Notes: generated from the letters alone by a model not told the origin. Shown: positions 50,528 through 59,467, counted from the first letter of the stretch. The stretch: DNA of 64,000 nucleotides from an uncultured Erwinia sp. (GCA_946221915.1 CAMIKG010000014.1:1-64000); one strand, 5' to 3'. Numbers and translations are program-made.

Positions 50528-51781
50528 TTACTGTGCCTCGGCGTGCGCGCGCTCAACCTCTTCGGCGAGAATACGCACTCCCTTTTCAATGATGTCGCTG
50601 TCCGGCACGTAATTCATGCGCATACACTGATGCGTGTGTGGCCATTCATGCTCCAGCCCCGGGAAGAAGAAGTGGCCTGGCACCATCAACACGCCGCGCT
50701 GCTTCAGCCGCTGGTAGAGCACTTCGGTGCTGACCGGCAGATCCTTAAACCACAGCCAGAGGAAAATCGCGCCTTCCGGTTTGTGGATCAGGCAGCGATC
50801 TTCCGGTAAATAGCGGCGAATAACCGCAATCGTCTGCTTAACGCGTTCAAGGTAGAACGGTTTTATCACTTCTTTCGACAGCCGCAGCAAATCGCCACGC
50901 TGAATCATCTCGGTGGCAATCGCCGGGCCGATACTGCCAGGCGCCAGGCTGATGATGCCGTTCATATTGCCGATGGCGGAGATCACTTTCTCATCGGCAA
51001 TGATAATGCCGCAGCGCGATCCTGGCAGGCCCAGCTTCGACAGGCTCATACACAGAATGATATTCGGGTTCCACAGCGGACGTACGTCGCTGAAGATAAT
51101 GCCCGGGAAAGGCACACCGTAGGCGTTATCGATCAGCAGCGGGATATCGTGCTGTTGCGCCAGCACATCGAGCTTCATCAGCTCCTCATCGGTAATCACG
51201 TTACCGGTGGGGTTGGTCGGGCGCGAGACGCAGATTAAGCCAGTATCGTCGGTGATCTGCAGATGTTCGAAATCGACGTGATATTTGAACTGTCCTTCCG
51301 GCAGCAGCTCAATATTCGGCTTCGCCGAGACAAACAGATCTTCATCAAGACCGGCATCGGCGTAACCGAGATACTCCGGCGCCAGTGGGAACAGTACACG
51401 CTTTTTCGTGCCGTCGGCGCGGCGGCCGGCATACAGGTTAAACAGATAGAAAAAGGCGCTTTGGCTGCCATTGGTGAGGGCGATATTTTGCGGCTGGATA
51501 TCCCAGCCCTGATCCTCGCGCAACATTTTCGCCAGCGCGTCGAGCAGTACGGCTTTGCCGCGCGGGCCGTCGTAATTGCACAGCGCATCGGTCAGCTTGC
51601 CTTCGTCATGCATCTGTTGCAGCAGCTGCTGAAAATAGTCAGTCATCGCCGGGATTTGCGCCGGATTACCGCCGCCCAGCATCACCGCGCCGGGAGTGCG
51701 TAAACCTTCGCCCATATCTTCCATCAGGCGGGTAATGCCTGAATGGCGGGTAAATTTGTCACCAAAAGCAGAAAAGCTCAT
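50528..51781 (-). CDS. avtA: Valine--pyruvate aminotransferase
   Basis: Transaminase C: interconverts valine plus pyruvate with 2-ketoisovalerate plus alanine; PLP fold type I, 417 aa. MSFSAFGDKFTRHSGI at the start, CNYDGPRGKA, VSRPTNPTGNV and the PLP lysine in CMSLSKLGLPGSRCG match E. coli AvtA closely. The frame runs 46 codons further upstream (to 51919, overlapping ghrB), but 51781 gives the family N-terminus. SD (AGG) is weak. Confidence 0.96.
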   Translation of the reverse strand: MSFSAFGDKFTRHSGITRLMEDMGEGLRTPGAVMLGGGNPAQIPAMTDYFQQLLQQMHDEGKLTDALCNYDGPRGKAVLLDALAKMLREDQGWDIQPQNIALTNGSQSAFFYLFNLYAGRRADGTKKRVLFPLAPEYLGYADAGLDEDLFVSAKPNIELLPEGQFKYHVDFEHLQITDDTGLICVSRPTNPTGNVITDEELMKLDVLAQQHDIPLLIDNAYGVPFPGIIFSDVRPLWNPNIILCMSLSKLGLPGSRCGIIIADEKVISAIGNMNGIISLAPGSIGPAIATEMIQRGDLLRLSKEVIKPFYLERVKQTIAVIRRYLPEDRCLIHKPEGAIFLWLWFKDLPVSTEVLYQRLKQRGVLMVPGHFFFPGLEHEWPHTHQCMRMNYVPDSDIIEKGVRILAEEVERAHAEAQ

Positions 51782-51908
51782 AACCTGTAAATCATTTGTG
51801 ATCGCATAGGGGCGTCCACGATAGCGCCAGGTTAACAGCGGTGCAATGGCTAAGCGAAAACAGAGGGGGATTTTTACTGCGGGCCACCGGATGGCGACCC
51901 GCGGAAGG

Positions 51909-52886
51909 TTAACGATCAAGCAATTGCGGGTTAACGCAATTTTTCTCGACGTTGCCGCTCAGCGCGGCAATCAGATTGTCCACGGCATCTTTCGCCATCT
52001 CGTAACGTGTTTCATGGGTGGCTGAGCCAATATGCGGTACTGCCACCACATTCTGCAGCTTCAGCAGGCCGGAGCTGGCTGGCAATGGCTCCTGCTCAAA
52101 CACATCCAGCCCGGCAGCATGGATAGTGCCGTCCTGCAGCGCGCGAATCAGCGCCTGCTCGTCCACCACCGGGCCGCGTCCGGCGTTAATCAGGATGGCG
52201 CTGGATTTCATTTTCGCCAGTTCATCACGGCCAATAAGATGACGCGTCTGTTCGGTCAGCGGCAGGATAATGCACAGGAAATCGGACTCTTTCAGCAGCG
52301 TATCCAGATCGCAGTACTGCGCATTAAAGCGCTCTTCCGCCTGCGGATGGTGTTTGCGCGCGTTATACAGAATCGGCATGCCGAAACCAAAATGCGCACG
52401 CTGCGCCAGCGCCAGGCCAATACGGCCCATGCCGAGAATGCCCATTTTTTTATGGTGCACATCAATACCAAACCAGTCCGGGCCGACGCCACTCTGCCAT
52501 TCACCGGCTTTGACGCGTTCGGCGAGTTCCGGCACGCGACGCGCGGAAGCCAGCACCAGCGCCATCAGGGTATCGGCGACGGTTTCGGTCAGCGCGGTGG
52601 GTGTATGCATCAGCAGTACGTTGCGCTGGTTCATGGCTTCGACGTCAAAATTGTCATAGCCGACAGAAATGGTGGATGCCGCGCGCAGCTTTGGCGCCTG
52701 CGCCAGAAACTCTGCATCGACCTTGCCGCCGGAACCGAGCAGGCCTTCCGCCTGGCGGAAGGCATCGGCGTATTTGCTCAGGTTTTCCGGCGTCAGACCG
52801 TTGATTTCGGTGACGGTAAAGTGCTCATCAAGGCGTTGACGTAAATCGTCAGGCAGCGACTTATACAGAACTACGGCAGGCTTCAT
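51909..52886 (-). CDS. ghrB: Glyoxylate/hydroxypyruvate/2-ketogluconate reductase
   Basis: NADPH-linked D-2-hydroxyacid dehydrogenase, 325 aa, reducing glyoxylate, hydroxypyruvate and 2-keto-aldonates. Rossmann motif GILGMGRIGLALAQR, catalytic Arg in NAGRGPVVDE, Glu in DVFEQEPL and His in PHIGSATHE. GGAG lies 6 nt before ATG 52886. In E. coli it neighbours yiaD; here a ketogluconate-type locus and an EamA permease lie between. A 2-keto-6-phosphogluconate reductase (KguD-like) role is possible given that context. Confidence 0.92.
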   Translation of the reverse strand: MKPAVVLYKSLPDDLRQRLDEHFTVTEINGLTPENLSKYADAFRQAEGLLGSGGKVDAEFLAQAPKLRAASTISVGYDNFDVEAMNQRNVLLMHTPTALTETVADTLMALVLASARRVPELAERVKAGEWQSGVGPDWFGIDVHHKKMGILGMGRIGLALAQRAHFGFGMPILYNARKHHPQAEERFNAQYCDLDTLLKESDFLCIILPLTEQTRHLIGRDELAKMKSSAILINAGRGPVVDEQALIRALQDGTIHAAGLDVFEQEPLPASSGLLKLQNVVAVPHIGSATHETRYEMAKDAVDNLIAALSGNVEKNCVNPQLLDR

Positions 52887-53203
52887 ACGTGTCTCCCTGT
52901 GCAAGCTTGCTGAACGGCGGAATTGCCGCAGCGGATGATAGTGACTCCAGAATCACTAACATCAACGGTTTATGGCTAATGTTCTTGACGATAAATGTTA
53001 ACCATAAATGTTAGCCAGCAAAAAACCATCGGGCATCCGCCCAAAAAGGGTGTTTCAGCCTTTCTCCAGGCGATAATTAGCAATTTCGTCAACGGCTTGC
53101 GTGGTTTTTGCGGCCCGTTTTCTGTTTGTGAATTCCTGACCACTCAGCTCATCGCCAGCGCTTGCGTTGCACAGGTGAGAGATCTTCCGCAAAAAAAATC
53201 CTG
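52887..53203. other. Intergenic region upstream of ghrB
   Basis: 317 bp without a recognisable gene. It holds the ghrB promoter and the downstream end of the EamA-family gene. A short inverted repeat GTGACT-CCAG-AATCAC (about 52949-52964) and a GGCTAA...TTAGCC pair enclosing ATAAATGTTA repeats (about 52974-53016) are possible regulatory sites. Confidence 0.35.
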
Positions 53204-54076
53204 CTACTGGCCGCGGGCGGTAGTCCATTGCACGGTGAAGACGCTGATCAGCACCACCACCAGCCCGATCAACGCACTGCCGCTGACTGACTGCGCAAGC
53301 AGCGTCCAGCCCAGCAGTACGGCGGTCAGCGGACTCAGCAATCCCAGTGAGGCGACGGCCACGGTGGGCAGGCGTGCCACACCGCGAAACCAGAGCCCGT
53401 AAGCAAGCAGCGCACCGGCAAGACTGAGGTAAGCGTAAGCGGCCCACTGCGGCAGAGTCAGCGCGGGCAGTGGCGGGTCGGCCAGCCACGCCACCGGCAG
53501 GAGCATTATGCCGCCGAGAATAAGCTGCCAGCCGGTGAGTGGCAGCACGGGCAGGTCAAGTTGCCAGCGGCGGGTAAGCCAGACGCCTGCTGCCATACAT
53601 GCCGCGCCCAGCAAAGCCGCTGCCACGCCCACAGGTTCGAATGTGGTCTGTGGTGACAGCAACAGAACAGCCATCCCCGCCACGCCTGCCACTGCCGACC
53701 ACAGCGTGATTTGTCTGGGAACGCGATGGTCTACTGACCAGGCTAATATCATCACCAGCAGCGGCTGGATTGCGCCCAGTACCGCCGCCAGCCCGCCAGG
53801 TAAGCGGTAAGCCGCCACGAACAGCAGCGCCTGAAAAACGCCGATATTCAGGGCACTGAGCGCCAGCAAACGCCACCAGTCACGTCGTGCCGGCAGGCGG
53901 CGGGTGAAGAGCAGCAGCAGCAGACCTGCAGGCAGTGCACGGAGCAGCGCAGCAGTGAAAGGACGGTCCGGAGGCAGAATCTCGGACGCCACAATGTAGG
54001 TTGACCCCCAGATCGCGGGAGCCAGTGCGGTGAGCATGACGTCACGCCAGTGATGTTGTGTGGTTGTCTGGTTCAT
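53204..54076 (-). CDS. EamA/RhaT family permease
   Basis: 290-aa DMT-superfamily transporter with ten hydrophobic segments in two repeats. The N-terminal motif LAPAIWGSTYIVASEILPP and the loop PDRPFTAALLRALPAGLL are typical of this drug/metabolite exporter branch. Substrate unknown. RBS AAGG lies inside the left arm of a long inverted repeat (54079-54138), so translation or transcription may be controlled there. Leftward, single gene. Confidence 0.85.
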   Translation of the reverse strand: MNQTTTQHHWRDVMLTALAPAIWGSTYIVASEILPPDRPFTAALLRALPAGLLLLLFTRRLPARRDWWRLLALSALNIGVFQALLFVAAYRLPGGLAAVLGAIQPLLVMILAWSVDHRVPRQITLWSAVAGVAGMAVLLLSPQTTFEPVGVAAALLGAACMAAGVWLTRRWQLDLPVLPLTGWQLILGGIMLLPVAWLADPPLPALTLPQWAAYAYLSLAGALLAYGLWFRGVARLPTVAVASLGLLSPLTAVLLGWTLLAQSVSGSALIGLVVVLISVFTVQWTTARGQ

Positions 54077-54078
54077 TA

Positions 54079-54138
54079 TTTACCTTCATATCAAGATAAT
54101 CAGAGTGTGCGAAATTATTATCTTGAAGTAAAGGTAAA
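54079..54138. promoter_or_regulatory. Long inverted repeat at the EamA-type gene promoter
   Basis: Two 22-bp arms (54079-54100 and 54117-54138) agree at 19 positions; the core TCAAGATAAT / ATTATCTTGA is perfect. The left arm includes the AAGG ribosome binding site of the leftward gene. TATCAAGATA-type words are common MarR-family sites, but no MarR gene is adjacent. Confidence 0.65.
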
Positions 54139-54168
54139 TGGGGTGATGATTTGTGCGCATTACGGCAG

Positions 54169-54191
54169 CGCGCCGCCTTGACGGCGGCGCG
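54169..54191. terminator. Stem-loop downstream of the ketogluconate kinase gene
   Basis: Perfect 9-bp GC stem CGCGCCGCC / GGCGGCGCG with a 5-nt loop, 23 nt past the kinase stop. No U-tract on the minus strand. Confidence 0.5.
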
Positions 54192-54213
54192 GGAAGAGGC
54201 AACAGCAGATTTG

Positions 54214-55167
54214 TCAGAAATCGCCCAGCTCGCTGCGCGTCGGTAATCCTTCGCTGTCGCCGGGCACCTGAATCGCCAGTGAACCGATTTTATTGCCGCG
54301 TTTAATCGCCTGCGGCAGCGGTTTGCCTTCCAGCAGCGCGCTGATCACGCCAACGGCGAAACCGTCACCTGCACCTACAGTATCCACCACGTTCTCCACG
54401 CGGATCGCCGCCACCTGGCCTTTCTCGCCGTCTGCGGTTTTATACCAGGCGCCATCACTGCCCGTTTTGATAATCACCGCTTTCACGCCTTTATCCAGCC
54501 AGAAATCGGCCATCGCTTCCGGCTGGCTGTAACCGGTAAGGATTTTGCCCTCTTTCTCTCCTGGCAACACCCAGTCGGCGTACTCCGCCAGCTGGTTCAG
54601 CTGTTTCACCATCTCCTGCTCGCTTGGCCACAGCACCGGACGCAGGTTCGGGTCAAAGGAGATGGTTTTACCCAGCGCGCGCATCTCTCTGGCGGCATGT
54701 TTGGAGAGTTCCAGTGAGGTGGCGGAGATCGCCGCCGACACGCCGCTGAGATGCAAGTGGCGCGCAGAGCCAAAGTAGTCAGGATTAAAATCATCCACGG
54801 ACAGATGGCTGGCGGCGGAGCCTTTACGGAAATACTCCACCTGCGGGTCGGAACCGTCTTCCACTTTTGCTTTCAGCTGGAAACCGGTGCGGTAACGGTT
54901 ATCGACAGTGACCTGGCGATGATCCACGCCCTCTTTCGCCAGTTGCTGCAGGGTAAAGCGGCCAAAAGAGTCATCGCCGACGCGGCTCACCCAGCCCACT
55001 TTCAGGCCCAGACGGGCGAGGCCAATCGCCACATTCAGCTCGGCGCCAGCGATGCGTTTGATAAAGCTTTCCGCTGCCGCCAGATCGCCGGTTTCCCGGG
55101 CGATAAACAGCGCCATGGCTTCGCCGATGGTGACCGCGTCCAGCGCGTGTGGTGTAGATGTTGTCAT
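54214..55167 (-). CDS. kguK: PfkB-family 2-ketogluconate kinase (KguK-like)
   Basis: 317-aa ribokinase-family sugar kinase. FIKRIAGAELNVAIGLARLG, SRVGDDSFGRF, FRKGSAASHLS and the catalytic anion-hole motif DTVGAGDGFAVGV are as in Pseudomonas KguK and KDG kinases. Probably phosphorylates 2-ketogluconate. It follows an isomerase-type gene by 5 nt; upstream lie a PtxS-like repressor and a PtxS-like operator, which together favour KguK over KdgK. The transporter KguT is not in the window. Confidence 0.75.
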   Translation of the reverse strand: MTTSTPHALDAVTIGEAMALFIARETGDLAAAESFIKRIAGAELNVAIGLARLGLKVGWVSRVGDDSFGRFTLQQLAKEGVDHRQVTVDNRYRTGFQLKAKVEDGSDPQVEYFRKGSAASHLSVDDFNPDYFGSARHLHLSGVSAAISATSLELSKHAAREMRALGKTISFDPNLRPVLWPSEQEMVKQLNQLAEYADWVLPGEKEGKILTGYSQPEAMADFWLDKGVKAVIIKTGSDGAWYKTADGEKGQVAAIRVENVVDTVGAGDGFAVGVISALLEGKPLPQAIKRGNKIGSLAIQVPGDSEGLPTRSELGDF

Positions 55168-55172
55168 TGGCT

Positions 55173-55922
55173 TCAGGCCTCACGAACCAGGTTAACGTAG
55201 TGACGGGTGACGGCAACCAGGTCGTCACCTTCTAAAGGAAATTCAATGCCGCGCGGTGCGCCGGCGGGCAGGCGTTTAATCAGGCCGCGCCAGTCGTTGC
55301 CCGCTTCATCAAGGGCGATGGCGCGGAAACTTTGCTGATGTGCCGTCGCGGTTTTTACATGCACATAGCTGACGTAGCGTCCCAGCTGAGCGGCGGCGGC
55401 AAAGGCATCGTCGCCCACCCACAACCAGTTCGCCAGGTCGAAGGTCATAAAGCAGGGGTCGGCTGTCGCGGCGCAATCAGTAAAGAATTCCTGCAAGCGC
55501 GCGATGGTGCCATATTCTGTCTGATCGTTTTCCACCACCACCTGCAGCGGATAGTCGTTCAGCCGCTGTTGCAGCGCCTGACAATCGAAGCCGTGCTGAT
55601 AGTTGCCCAGCGAAAATTTTACCAGCCGGGCATTGAGTTGTTGTGCTTCCGCGACCCGCTGATCCAGCTGAGGATTAAGCGTGCCATCAGCGGTGAACAG
55701 CGCTTCCGGCACGGACAAAAAGGAAAACAACTGCTGTTCTGCGATCGCCGCCGCCAGCTGCGGCAGATTCTGCAACTCCTTTTCGCTGAGCAGTTCGCGG
55801 CGAATCTCCACGCCGTCAGCGCCCGCGCGGGCAATAATTGGCAGCAGCGCCTGCTGCCCGCCGAGTGCGGCGATCTGTTGATGACCGTACGCGGCGGTCA
55901 CTACTATCACTTCCCGTTTCAT
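55173..55922 (-). CDS. kguE: Xylose-isomerase-like TIM barrel protein (KguE-like)
   Basis: 249-aa sugar phosphate isomerase/epimerase family protein. Metal-site residues fit the fold: Glu in GADGVEIRREL, VVENDQ, FDLANWLWVG and YVHVKT. In the Pseudomonas kgu operon the similar KguE sits beside the kinase; its exact reaction is not firmly known. GGAG is 6 nt before the ATG, and the operator at 55968-55981 lies just upstream. Confidence 0.72.
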   Translation of the reverse strand: MKREVIVVTAAYGHQQIAALGGQQALLPIIARAGADGVEIRRELLSEKELQNLPQLAAAIAEQQLFSFLSVPEALFTADGTLNPQLDQRVAEAQQLNARLVKFSLGNYQHGFDCQALQQRLNDYPLQVVVENDQTEYGTIARLQEFFTDCAATADPCFMTFDLANWLWVGDDAFAAAAQLGRYVSYVHVKTATAHQQSFRAIALDEAGNDWRGLIKRLPAGAPRGIEFPLEGDDLVAVTRHYVNLVREA

Positions 55923-55967
55923 CGCGTTCTCCGGCTAAATTAGGTTTATCTCGGGTAAAACGGTAAA

Positions 55968-55981
55968 TGGAACCGGTTCCA
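55968..55981. promoter_or_regulatory. PtxS-like LacI-family operator
   Basis: Perfect 14-bp palindrome TGGAACCGGTTCCA between the repressor gene and the kguEK pair. PtxS of Pseudomonas binds TGAAACCGGTTTCA, which differs by one symmetrical base per arm. It would control the leftward kguEK promoter. Confidence 0.8.
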
Positions 55982-56042
55982 AAGAAAAGCGAAAGTCGGC
56001 GAATTTATGATCGCGCTCACGGTGGCGGTGTTTTTTTGTTAG

Positions 56043-57071
56043 TCAGCCCTGCGGTGCGGTGGTGGAGCCACGCACAATCAGCTCGCCAGTGAATAACTGT
56101 TCGTTAAGCGGCGCATCGCTGCCTTCAATACGGCGAATGACCTGGTCCAGTGCGGCATAACCGATCTGCCAGGTCGGTTGTTTAACGGTGGTAATGCCGA
56201 CGCCCGCCAGCTCCGCCCACTCCAGCTCATCAAAGCCGAGCAGGCCGATATCCGGCCCCCAGTGCAGACCCAGGCGGCGCAGCGAACGTGCCACCTGCAG
56301 CGTCATCGCGCCGTTGGCGACCAGCAGCGCGCAGCGCTGTGGCTGATGGCGCTGGTAAAAATCGCGCAGGATGGCATCCAGTTTCTCTCCCTGCGACAGC
56401 GCCACCTCCGCCTGTTCGGCGTGCACTGATGGCTGGCGGCTGGCGGCGGTCTGAAACGCCTGCCAGCGCTCGTGGCGGGTATTGACCATACCCAGCGGCT
56501 CGCTGACAAACAGCAGCGCCTGATAACCGTTCGCCAGCAGGTGCTTGGTGGCGCGGGTGGTGGCGTCGATATTATTCAGGCCCACCACATCGCAGGGAAA
56601 ATCAGGGATTTTGCGGTCAATCAGCACCATCGGCAGCATGGACTGCTGCAGCCGGTTCAGCGCCTCTTCGCGCATGCCCACCGCATTGACCACAATACCT
56701 TCCACCTGATAGCTGCTCAGCAGCTGCAGGTAATGGCTTTCCTGATCCACTTCGTTGTTGGTATTGCACACCAGCAGGGTAAAACCCTGTTCGCGGCAGG
56801 CGGCCTCCATCCCGGAAAGCACTTCCACGGAATAGGGGTTGGTGATGTCGGCGATAATCAGGCCAATCAGGCGGGTGCGGCCCCGTTTCAGACCGCGCGC
56901 CATCTGGCTGGGACGGTAATCGAGCGCGGCGATGGCCGCTTCAATGCGCTGCTTCAGATCGGCGGATAAGGCGTGCTGTTCACCGTTAAGATAGCGGGAA
57001 ACACTGGTTTTACCGGTCTTTGCCGCTCTGGCGACATCGCTGATGGTGGCTCGTGCGGCCGTGCGCTTCAT
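56043..57071 (-). CDS. LacI-family transcriptional repressor, PtxS-like
   Basis: 342-aa repressor with N-terminal HTH/hinge (TISDVARAAKTGKTSVSRYLNGE, LSADLKQRIEAAIAALDYRPSQMARGLKRG) and a periplasmic-binding-like sensor domain. Neighbouring kguEK and the palindrome TGGAACCGGTTCCA suggest a PtxS-type regulator released by 2-ketogluconate. It is transcribed in the same direction as kguEK, 120 nt upstream of it. Confidence 0.88.
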   Translation of the reverse strand: MKRTAARATISDVARAAKTGKTSVSRYLNGEQHALSADLKQRIEAAIAALDYRPSQMARGLKRGRTRLIGLIIADITNPYSVEVLSGMEAACREQGFTLLVCNTNNEVDQESHYLQLLSSYQVEGIVVNAVGMREEALNRLQQSMLPMVLIDRKIPDFPCDVVGLNNIDATTRATKHLLANGYQALLFVSEPLGMVNTRHERWQAFQTAASRQPSVHAEQAEVALSQGEKLDAILRDFYQRHQPQRCALLVANGAMTLQVARSLRRLGLHWGPDIGLLGFDELEWAELAGVGITTVKQPTWQIGYAALDQVIRRIEGSDAPLNEQLFTGELIVRGSTTAPQG

Positions 57072-57202
57072 GGCTGTCCTTTGGCATACAGAGTGAGCCA
57101 GAGACTAGCACAGCTGCCGGGATTTTACAGGAGCCAGTAGGGTCCCTCAGGCTGCTGCAAAGTCCAGGCATGGTAAATCTTGCAGCCACTCATCAACCCA
57201 GG

Positions 57203-57312
57203 GCGCAGGGAACAGGGTCAGAAGAGGAAAGCGTCCCGCGCCATGGACGGCGCGGGCCGAGCGGCCAGGGATGGCGAATAGCGACTTTCCGATCTGACCG
57301 TGTTCCCTGCGC
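57203..57312 (-). repeat. Palindromic intergenic element, copy B
   Basis: Terminal arms 57203-57222 and 57293-57312 match at 19 of 20 positions when one is reversed. Read on the minus strand it shares with copy A (23622-23722) the outer arm GGAACACGGTCAG, the central GCTCGGCCCGCGCCGTCC and GGCGCGGGACGCTTT. It occupies the 330-bp gap 57072-57401 between yiaD and the repressor gene; a further hairpin CAGGGGCCA / TGGCCCCTG (about 57370-57391) marks the yiaD 3' side. Confidence 0.85.
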
Positions 57313-57401
57313 AGGCTCGGTGTCACAGCAACGCGCCCTTAGGTAATCTGGAGGGTGTCATCCATCTCAGGGGCCAGTATGGCCCCTGGCGGATAAGAGA
57401 A

Positions 57402-58061
57402 TTACAGCGGGCTAAGAGTAATCTCTACGCGACGGTTTTGCGCTTTCCCGGCTTCGCTGCTGTTGCTGGCGACCGGCTGGTCTGGGCCAACACCGCTGGT
57501 GCGGATGCGATTCGCCGCCACGCCCTGGGTGATCAGCGCGCTGCCGACTGTGTCTGCACGCTGCTGCGACAGACGCATATTCAGCGCGCGGGTGCCGGTG
57601 CTGTCGGTGTGGCCGACAATATTCACCGCGGTTTTCTCATACTCTTTCAGCACCATCGCCACACCGGTCAGGGTGTTGGCGCCAGCAGGCTTGAGATTGC
57701 TGCTGCTGGAGTCAAAGGTGACGTTATTCGGCATATTGAGAACGATGTTGTCACCATTGCGCGTCACGCTGACGCCGGTGCCACGCATCTTCTCACGCAG
57801 TTTGGCTTCCTGCACATCCATGTAGTAACCCGCGCCGCCGCCCAGTGCTGCGCCTGCTGCTGCGCCAATCAGCGCGCCTTTGCCGCGATCTTTCTTCGAC
57901 GACGACAGCATGCCGACGCCTGCGCCTAATGCCGCGCCCAGTCCGGCGCCGATGCCCGCTTTACCGGCCTGAGATTCGCCGGTATAAGGATTGGTGGTAC
58001 AACCGGAAAGAGCAATGGTGCCGCTCAGTAACAAGGAGATGGCGATAAGGCTTTTTTTCAT
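57402..58061 (-). CDS. yiaD: OmpA-family outer-membrane lipoprotein YiaD
   Basis: 219 aa. Lipoprotein signal ending LSGC (residues 17-20 or so) then a glycine-zipper region (AGIGAGLGAALGAGVGML ... GAAAGAALGGGAG) and a C-terminal OmpA-like peptidoglycan-binding domain with NIVGHTDSTG, LSQQRADTV and NRRVEI. Matches E. coli YiaD, suggested to bridge outer membrane and peptidoglycan. Start at 58061 (MKKSLIAIS) with GGGA 6 nt upstream; an earlier ATG at 58100 is less likely. Confidence 0.93.
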   Translation of the reverse strand: MKKSLIAISLLLSGTIALSGCTTNPYTGESQAGKAGIGAGLGAALGAGVGMLSSSKKDRGKGALIGAAAGAALGGGAGYYMDVQEAKLREKMRGTGVSVTRNGDNIVLNMPNNVTFDSSSSNLKPAGANTLTGVAMVLKEYEKTAVNIVGHTDSTGTRALNMRLSQQRADTVGSALITQGVAANRIRTSGVGPDQPVASNSSEAGKAQNRRVEITLSPL

Positions 58062-58177
58062 GGGTCTTCCCTCAGTTATTTTTCTACAGATGAAATGCAT
58101 CCATAAACGGCACGATTATGCCGTTAAAATGTGAGAGAAAACTCTGAGTTTCTGTCTGTAATTGTAAATCTCAGCGA

Positions 58178-58738
58178 CTAAAGATTATCGGGGTGGCAAA
58201 AACAGTCCACGACGTGATCGTTCACCAGCCCGCAGGCCTGCATAAATGCGTAACAGATGGTGGAGCCGACGAATTTAAAGCCGCGCTTTTTCAGCGCTTT
58301 TGACATGGCATCAGAAACGTCAGTTTTACTTTGCGCGTCCGCCAGACTTTGCAGATGATTAATTTGCGGCTGATGGTCCACAAAGCTCCAGATAAAGTGA
58401 TCAAACTTTTCGCCACTGGCCTCCATCGCCAGATACGCCCGTGCATTAACCACAATGGCGGAAAGCTTGCCGCGATGACGTATCAGCCCGCTATCCTGCA
58501 TCAGCGCATCGATATCCTCTTCGCTCATCAGCGCCACCGCCTGCGGATCGAAATCGTGGAATGCGCGCCGGTAATTTTCGCGTTTTTTCAGTACGGTAAT
58601 CCACGACAGCCCCGCCTGCTGACCTTCCAGGCACAGCATGGCGAACAGCGCCTTACTGTCAGTTTGTGGAATGCCCCACTCACGATCGTGATACTCAATA
58701 TAGAGCGGATCCTGTGATACCCAGCCGCATCGTTGCAT
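58178..58738 (-). CDS. tag: DNA-3-methyladenine glycosylase I
   Basis: Constitutive base-excision enzyme that removes 3-methyladenine from DNA; 186 aa. The structural zinc ligands are present (Cys4, His17, and His/Cys in VNDHVVDCFCH), and the catalytic region EGQQAGLSWITVLKKRENYR is conserved. Located between yiaD and the divergent dnaT. Confidence 0.96.
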   Translation of the reverse strand: MQRCGWVSQDPLYIEYHDREWGIPQTDSKALFAMLCLEGQQAGLSWITVLKKRENYRRAFHDFDPQAVALMSEEDIDALMQDSGLIRHRGKLSAIVVNARAYLAMEASGEKFDHFIWSFVDHQPQINHLQSLADAQSKTDVSDAMSKALKKRGFKFVGSTICYAFMQACGLVNDHVVDCFCHPDNL

Positions 58739-58919
58739 CGTAAAGTCCCTTAGCCGTGAAAACGAAAATCTGAGATAAAATCATACACATCAATGCGCTG
58801 ATAGCCGACTGATTGTCACGATTACACGCCGTTGCGGCGGATTTATGCGATCTCTCTCGCTAAAATTGTTAGAATCAGGGGAGTTATCGCCTGCTTTAAT
58901 ATTAACCAGAGACTGCATC

Positions 58920-59465
58920 ATGTCTGTCAAAATTCTCACCTCCACCATTATCGGCCTTGAGGCATTTCGCCAGCAGCCGCTTGCCGCGCTGGCCTCAGCC
59001 GAGCAGGGCGCGGTCGCCGTGTTCGATAACAATGCGCCCGTGATGTACGCGCTCACGCCGGAACGACTGGCAGAGTTGCTGGCGATTGAAGCCGCGGCGC
59101 AGCAGACGCGTTCTGATGTGGCGCTGGAGGAGAGTCTGTTTGATGACGATCTGGCGCATCCTGAGGCGATTCCGCTTCCGGCGGGTAAGTTCGCGATGTA
59201 TCAGGGCTGGCAACCAGATGCCGATTTTGTCCGCCTGGCGGCGGTATGGGGCGTGCCGCTGACCGCGCCAGTCACGCCAGCGGAACTGGCCTCTTTTGTC
59301 GCTTACTGGCAGGCGGAAGGACGCGTCTTCCACCATGTGCAGTGGCAACAGAAGCTGGCGCGCAGTATCCAGCTGAGTCGCGCCTCTGGCGCTGGCCAGC
59401 AGAAACGCGATATCAACCATTTTCCTGAACCTGACCAGTCCATTCCCGATGGCTTCCGAGGTTAG
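58920..59465 (+). CDS. dnaT: Primosomal protein DnaT
   Basis: Primosome component that helps PriA/PriB recruit DnaB-DnaC to stalled forks; 181 aa. GKFAMYQGWQPDADFVRLAAVWGV and ASFVAYWQAEGRVFHHVQWQQKLARS are the DnaT signature. The frame extends to 58845, but ATG 58920 gives the family N-terminus (MSVKILTSTIIG). 2 nt before dnaC, divergent from tag. Confidence 0.95.
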   Translation: MSVKILTSTIIGLEAFRQQPLAALASAEQGAVAVFDNNAPVMYALTPERLAELLAIEAAAQQTRSDVALEESLFDDDLAHPEAIPLPAGKFAMYQGWQPDADFVRLAAVWGVPLTAPVTPAELASFVAYWQAEGRVFHHVQWQQKLARSIQLSRASGAGQQKRDINHFPEPDQSIPDGFRG

Positions 59466-59467
59466 CG

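Noticed and set aside
54137..54145. Divergent gene start (AAGGTAAATG) opposite the EamA permease
   Set aside because: The frame reads ATG GGG TGA, so it cannot encode a protein.
57300..57929. 209-codon plus-strand frame
   Set aside because: Runs from the repeat element into the antisense of yiaD; composition is shadow-like.
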